Below, piece after piece: positions 58,280 through 64,000 of a DNA stretch of 64,000 nucleotides (position 1 is the stretch's first letter; each line of letters opens with the position of its first letter). The position numbers were made by a program, and so were the translations under genes. The notes below the pieces were generated by a model. That model was not told the DNA's origin, searched no databases, and was given only the letters and a program-made list of their open reading frames with translations. Origin of the DNA: Nymphaea colorata (lineage: Eukaryota > Streptophyta > Magnoliopsida > Nymphaeales > Nymphaeaceae); NCBI RefSeq assembly GCF_008831285.2, contig NC_045147.1, positions 11,225,427 through 11,289,426 of the forward strand, read 5' to 3'.

Positions 58280-60802
58280 ATGGTAGCTTCTTCTTCTTCC
58301 TCTTCTCCTTTTTGTTCGTCTTCTTGTGATTTTCCTTCTCTTTTTGTTAACTTTCTCTCTCTGTCGCACGCCATTGGCGATAACGAAGTTCATGCCAACT
58401 GACCTTTATTCTTTCTGGGTAATGGTTTCCTTTTTTGCTTGTTTTCTGGGCGTGGGATGGTGGTTTGATGGGGCGGCAAAAGGCTACGGAGGCGGTGAAC
58501 CCAAAGGCTTACCCATTGGCTACCGCTCAGCTGACCATCACCATCCTGGACCTCATCCAACAGGCTGCTAACTACAAGCAGCTCAAGAAAGGCGCCAATG
58601 AAGGTCATCATCGTCATCATATTCTTTTTCTTCTTCACTTCTGTTTTTTCATTTAGTTGAGTTTTTTTTTTTCTGTTTCCCTTTTCTCGTATGATTTTCT
58701 TGTAACATGTTCATCAATTTTTGTTTTATGGTGTTGCAGCGACCAAGACTCTTAACAGAGGGATATCTGAGTTCATCGTGATGGCTGCCGACACGGAGCC
58801 CTTGGAGATTCTACTCCACCTCCCTTTGCTAGCGGAGGACAAGGTTTCCCTTTACGTTCCCCCGCTGCTTCTTTTTCTACTTTGCTTTCTATTCGGTCCT
58901 ATTCTCACTTTTCTCTATCTGCCCTTTTTGCTTTTCTTGTTTTTACTGCTTGATATTTACAACAAAGTTGCTGGCGCAACTTATTTCATGATTTATGATG
59001 TCGGCGTTATTACTTGGTGATAATGAACATGATTTCCATTTGGACGGCGTTATCGGACTTGCCTAGCGTAAATGATATTTGCCCGTCAGTTTATACGACG
59101 ATAGCTCCTTAGAAGCAAAATACACTGCAATTTTAGCCCCGATTTTCCGTTGCAGACCAAGGCCCTAAGTTGTGAATGTCTTATAAAGAATATTGAACAG
59201 TTAAGAAATGTCAGGCTGATGTCACATGGTTACCACTACGACATGGTTAATGGTTGTTGTTTTGTCGCTGAGTTCTAACGCTTGGTGTCTTCTTTCTTTC
59301 TGCTTTTCAGTTCTAGTCTGGTTTAACAGATGGGATTTTCTTTGTCTTTTGATTATTGTTTGACTATTAATTGTGGGTTATGATGATGTTTCCCAAAAGC
59401 GTGATTTAGTTGTTTATATAGAATAAGATGATGGTTTAGTTCTGTTGAAATTTTATGGTTGCGTTGATTTTGTGATGAATCATGATAAATTTAAAATTTC
59501 ACCATTTTCACATTTCTTTGAATGTTTCACTTGGTCCTAGATCCTCTTCTCTAGAAGACTGGGGACTTGTGACCTTGGATCCAAGCCATATGACATGTGA
59601 AAATATGATTGTCTTTATAGGCTTGTTACTCATTGCAAACAAACTTAATTATTTTCTGTCCTTGAACTTCCTGTTGCGTCAGGACGGGCATGGGCTTATT
59701 CCTGAGGTATTGTAGCAGGCACGCTTGAACCAAATTTACTAGAGTACCTCCAACCTAAAAGGATTGTGGAACCACTGTGGTGTTAAATAAGCACTGCTAA
59801 TTCTAAGCAACTAAGGCGAACTTCGTCCAATGAGTTAAACTCTCATTCATTTTTTTCTTGAAATTGTTTACTAGTTGTATTTGAATTTTCTTTGGTACTA
59901 TTTCAAAGGCTACCCATCATCGATCTTTTGAAGCTAATTGCATCCTTAGCTCATGGGCCCGTATCTGGGCTGGATAATGACTAAATGAAGTGGGAAGCTA
60001 TATAAGCTGTAGCAAAGTAACATTGCTAGCCCAAATGGATGGGATTGAGGGTGGAGCTGCTGTCAAATCATTTAAGTGGGAGGCAATTTGATCACTACAC
60101 ATGTTTGGGAGGCAATTTGATCACTACACATGTTTCTTTGTTGAGAGTATGCTGTTCAATTTCTCTTAAGTGTTGTAATGGTTGTTGAATCATTAGACAA
60201 CTGGTGATTATGTTAGTTCCTTGTCTTGATGGTTGGTTTCAGACATGTTAGCTTTTGTTTTTGGGGTTTGAGCTCCTTTATAATAAAAAACTCCTTCAAT
60301 GGCTTCTACTTCTTCCATCTTTGGTTTAGGTGTAATCCCAGTAAATATATGGTTATACATATGTACTAGCAACTCAGCTGTAAAAGGGGGATCTAGCATG
60401 TTAACCTCAATAAACAAATGAGTCCCTCCATTGGACAAGTTAAACAATGACGTTTCCTTATTGGTGTTTATTTTATGTGTTTAAACTTAAAGTACAACCA
60501 TCTAGGGTTTTTTATGACTAAGGACAAGTTGTCACATAAATTGTATGGATAGATATTTGAGAATAAGATAACTTAGCAAATGTCTCTCTGTGTATATATG
60601 TGACTGTGTGTGTGTGTGTGAATTTGCAATTTGACTCCATTCTGGAGATAAGTTGTATGCGGTAATGAGATAGCTAGACAAATTTTCTCTCTCCATCACG
60701 ATCTCTGTCTCTCTCCCTCCCTCCCTATATACATATATATTTTGTATGGATAGATATTAGATAATGAGATAACTAAGCAAATGTCTCTCTCTCTCTCTCT
60801 CG

Positions 60803-60863
<61 letters not shown>

Positions 60864-63193
60864 TGTGTGTGTGTGAATTTGCAATTTCACTCCATGCTGG
60901 AGATAAATTGTACGCAGTAATGAGATAGCTAGGCATATTCTCCCTCTCTCTCTATATCACTATCTCCCTATCTTGTGCATGTAAGTTTGCATTTTCACTC
61001 CTTTGCTGGAGTATCTGAACCGAGACTCAAGCGCTTACTTAGGTTTGAGCAATCCATTTTGCGCTTCCATCCACGGAAGCTATAACTTGTTGTCACCATG
61101 TTCATCCATTTTCTTAGATTTGTTACCAGCGGTCCAGCAGTTCCATCGAATTATGCTTCCTGTCATCTAAGACAAGAATTCAGATTTTGTTATTTGTTTT
61201 TACCTTACCAGTTCATTTATTGACGGGAAATGGTGGATAAGTGGTTGAGGCAGAGTGATTGTAAAATCCATGTCCTATTAACAATTGTAGCTGATAGATT
61301 TTTTCATTTCTTTTCTGAGTGGGTTAAGTAGGCAATTAAAATTTTAATTCAAAAACTTTAATTAATGCATTTACTGGAACTGAAGGCCGAACTTGTAATC
61401 ATTTGTTTCTTCAGGCTCCTGGAAAAACTTCAACAAGTTTCTGCATTATGACAGTTGTCTGTAATTGTCTAATAACATTTTATATTTGATTATTATACTT
61501 TCTGCCGTTGAGTGTTTGAATCAGTATCAAACTGCATGGATATTTGTATTGACTTAGTTGCATGTATATGTCCATTGGTAGTTCAGAATGCATACTTTGT
61601 TCTTCTAGGTTGGGTAGTTTTTATTGAAAATGACAAAGATATGAAAATTGCATAAATAAGTAGTGAAGAATGAGATGAGTAAAAGCTAGTAGAGGTTGGC
61701 CCCTGCACCGAAGACTTCAGACTAAGCTGAGAACATGTAACCAATTTTAATACTTGAATGTAAAAATTGCATTTTTGAGAACAAAAGTGAAGAAACATTA
61801 TTAGCATAGGACAGGGAGAACGGCCATGGGAAACCAAACTATTTTTCTGAACTGGGAAAATATTTTTCTCCATTGAAGCATGCCTTTTTCATGGCATGTA
61901 GCATGAAGGAAGAGAAAATTCTTCCTTTGTGGAAATGATTTTATGCAGATTTGAATATTGAGGACCATCATGGTAGAGAATCTGGGGCTGATGGTGGTCC
62001 TTAAGCTGGATGTGTAGGTTTGTGTAATGCTTTCTCAGGGGAGGTTTGATTTTTACAGTAAATTTGTGGATTTTTTCATCAAGGACTGAAGTCTGAACAG
62101 TTAACTTATTTGCTTCTGTCATTATTCATCAGATGTGAACTGGAGAACATCTCTTTGTCTGATATTTACAAAGTTTGGATTTCCAGTTTCCCTCGTTTAA
62201 CAAGTGCCCTGTTTGGTGGTTGACTTAAGCTAGCAAGGAATGGCATGAGTAATGAGTCACGCTGTGAATTAGCCAGACATAGATAGGTTACTTTTTGCTC
62301 TAAGATGAAGTTTAGGAGGTAGGAGTAGCTGGGCACTAAACGACATCGTAGCTGGGCACTAAACGACATCAAAAAGAAGAATATTTAACTGATTTTCATT
62401 TTTTCCCGTCTCTTTTCGCAAAATCCTGGCCATGTTTGCAATCTGTGACACCTTTAGAAGATGTTTTGTGTGATGGTTTAAACCATGTTTTTGTTCTTTT
62501 TGGTGTAGCATGTTCCTGTGTCAGTATTTTTTTCTTTAAATAAGTTTCACTAGTTTGTGCACGTTCTGCAATACCCATGTCTCTTTGGCATCACCTAAAA
62601 ATGTCAAACTCTGTGTGTGTGTGTGTGTGTGTTGTGTGCATGCACATTTGTTGGGGGGAAGGGAGATCCCTATTTCCATGTCTCGGAAGAGGCCAGCCAG
62701 TTTCTAGTTTGTAATCCATCAGTTTTAGTGCTGAGGTCGCTGGATGCCACCTTCTATCTCGGTTGTAAAGTAACACTTCCTGCTCATTCTTGTGCCGTTT
62801 CAGAAAAATTGTTTATATAATCCACATGCTGCTTTTTCCCATCTGTTAATTCATTTTACCGACTTAGATGAATCTGAATTGCAAAATATGTTTATCGTTG
62901 GCACCCTTCATCTGCGGCATTTGACGTTCAACCCTTTTATCTTCTCCCAGAATGTTCCCTACGTTTTTGTTCCATCAAAGCAAGCCCTTGGACGAGCATG
63001 TGGAGTCACGCGGCCTGTGATTGCTTGTTCTGTCACGAGTAATGAAGGTAGCCAACTCAAACCACAAATTCGGCAGCTTAAGGTATGTCGGATTGCAACA
63101 TGTCAAGTTGTACTTCGTATGGTCAACTTCTATCTTTTATCCTCTAACCTGCTTTTGGGAACACAGGATGCTATTGAGAAGCTTATGATCTGA
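58280..63193 (+). CDS. SNU13: SNU13/NHP2L1 (15.5K) RNA-binding protein
   Basis: Five exons: 58280-58282 (ATG only), 58483-58603, 58740-58843, 62951-63082 and 63167-63193. All introns are GT-AG, phases close and the product is 128 aa, the usual family length. It is a ribosomal L7Ae-family protein that binds kink-turns in U4 snRNA for the spliceosomal tri-snRNP and in box C/D snoRNAs for rRNA 2'-O-methylation, in the nucleus and nucleolus. Diagnostic segments: [100 protein letters not shown] and a DAIEKLMI end. The start uses an exon that ends right after ATG, giving M-ATEAVNPK. An unspliced ATG at 58468 would give [13 protein letters not shown] instead. Intron 3 is 4.1 kb. Confidence 0.94.
60070..60135 (+). 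repeat. 30-bp tandem duplication in SNU13 intron 3
   Basis: gggaggcaatttgatcacta followed by cacatgttt occurs twice in tandem. A similar small duplication (gtagctgggcactaaacgac) lies at about 62326-62370 in the same intron. Confidence 0.85.
60541..61020 (+). repeat. Large tandem repeat with TA/CT/TG microsatellites in SNU13 intron 3
   Basis: Two long units start ttgtatggatagatatt (60541 and about 60736). Both contain aagcaaatgtctctct or agcaaatgtctctct, then a microsatellite, then gtgtgtgtgaatttgcaatt, cactcca/gactcca and gcagtaatgagatagcta. A third partial unit (ttgcattttcactcctttgctggag) follows. The second unit holds a ~60-bp TA run (60803-60860). The units differ mainly in microsatellite length. 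Confidence 0.85.
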
Positions 63194-63975
63194 ATCCACA
63201 AGTTCCTCCTGGCACGATTGCCTTGCGTGAATGATAGTTGATCTGATCGATGATATTGCTATTTGGGCAGTTGAGTAACCTTTTTTCTTGTCTTTTTCTT
63301 TGGTACCCACCTATGTGGTCACCGTGTTATCCAAATTCCTCTGTCTGGAATAGTGACGACTAATTATGAGTTTGGTGTTTGATCTACTCTGGGTACGTGT
63401 TGGACTAATGGTACTGAACCATTTAGACTCCTCTGCCTTAGCCCGGCAAAGGTGCACTTATATTGAGTATTATCGATGTTGATCTAGATTCAGTGTTTGG
63501 AAGTTAAATCTGACAGTTTGAAACATATTTAGATTGGCTGAATGATATAATTTTTGCTGATAAGGTTTGAGGCTGAATTTCATTTAGATTATGATTAAAT
63601 TCTGACCGAATTTTTACACACAAGAAGCAAGTTTATATTCGGCTATTTTCTTTTGAGTCAGATCATACTTCAATTATTGGGTAGAACGGTTTATTCATGA
63701 TCGGTGAAGTTTCATTTAATTTGCACACACAGTTGACTTAGACTCGAACACGACTGATATTTTGTCTTTTTGTTATTTTGGCTTTGCTGGAGTAACTTTC
63801 CATTTATATAATATGGCCATAATTTCTAAACTAGTTCTTTAGGTATAGGAGAGCTGAAAAAACCCTAAGATATGCATACAGGTACATGTGTGGGACTAAT
63901 CTTATTTTAAGATTGGTTTGCTTAATCTTTTTCATTTATTCATACTTTTTTGTTAATTTTTGTAAAAAATAACTT
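63194..63975. other. 3' flank of SNU13, intergenic
   Basis: Probable 3' UTR and intergenic DNA. No further gene recognised. Confidence 0.45.
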
Positions 63976-64000
63976 TACGCCCTGTTTGGTTGGAGGGAAA
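63976..64000 (+). mobile_element. Possible left end of a TIR element cut by the window edge
   Basis: CGCCCTGTTTGGTTGGAGGG follows ttTA. A YTGTTTGGTTGG-type start after TTA is common among plant Harbinger and hAT MITEs. Only 25 bp are available, so this is tentative. Confidence 0.3.

Noticed and set aside
58468-58482. ATG at 58468 as the main SNU13 start
   Set aside because: It adds GRQK before ATEAVNPK, unlike the family. Splicing from the ATG-only exon gives the usual length. It is kept as an alternative in the annotation.

Overview
The window is nuclear DNA from a flowering plant. Four protein-coding genes have GT-AG introns and plant-type products. They sit in a background of Copia and other LTR retrotransposons, a LINE, PIF/Harbinger-like and hAT-like miniature elements, and microsatellites. 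I cannot name the species. No rRNA, tRNA or CRISPR array was recognised, and nothing looks bacterial or organellar.

The four genes, with exon joins I could reconcile in frame, are: (1) a sterol C4-methyl oxidase of the SMO1 type, minus strand, 17426 to 14542, five exons, 314 aa; (2) a plastid-targeted DUF1499 protein, plus strand, 35637 to 38960, six exons, 213 aa; (3) an At4g22758-like DUF7054 protein, plus strand, 47603 to 48282, two exons, 196 aa; (4) SNU13/NHP2L1, the 15.5K snRNP and box C/D snoRNP protein, plus strand, 58280 to 63193, five exons, 128 aa. They are unrelated single-copy genes with no shared pathway.

Layout. 1-4560: mostly AT-rich intergenic DNA with a long TA microsatellite. 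4562-5702: a Copia gag remnant between two LTR copies in inverted orientation. 5703-9890: intergenic, with a LINE 3' stub, a degenerate short-repeat tract and two copies of a GC/AT mosaic repeat. 9898-14167: a non-coding block with a 5-bp target duplication, possibly a giant solo LTR. 14542-17426: SMO1. 17580-18010: a CGAGCTCGAG-type repeat. 18573-24417: a decayed LINE on the minus strand, bounded by (GA)n. 24988-30480: a Harbinger-like TIR element holding two exon-like fragments and a second nested TIR element. 31210-32153: a 161-bp perfect inverted repeat and a 189-bp direct repeat. 32340-35478: a small non-coding LTR retrotransposon whose 3' LTR was later hit by a TIR element carrying a pyrimidine-only minisatellite. 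35637-38960: DUF1499 gene. 39295-45017: a Copia element with both LTRs and target duplication, inactive. 47603-48282: DUF7054 gene. 50950-56586: a dead Copia element and several hAT-like and other MITEs in and around it. 58280-63193: SNU13 with a 4.1-kb third intron full of repeats. The window ends in what looks like the start of another TIR element.

Most of the window is the product of nested transposition. The clearest insertion evidence is target-site duplications (AAGGA, AGAAG, TTA, TGTGCCTG, ATTGTGTT) read directly at element borders, and one empty-site comparison available inside the window itself. I see no convincing new enzymatic or defence system. The items most worth a second look are the gene-fragment-carrying nested TIR elements, the DUF1499 gene squeezed between two LTR elements, the giant candidate solo LTR, and the LINE copies bounded by GA repeats.
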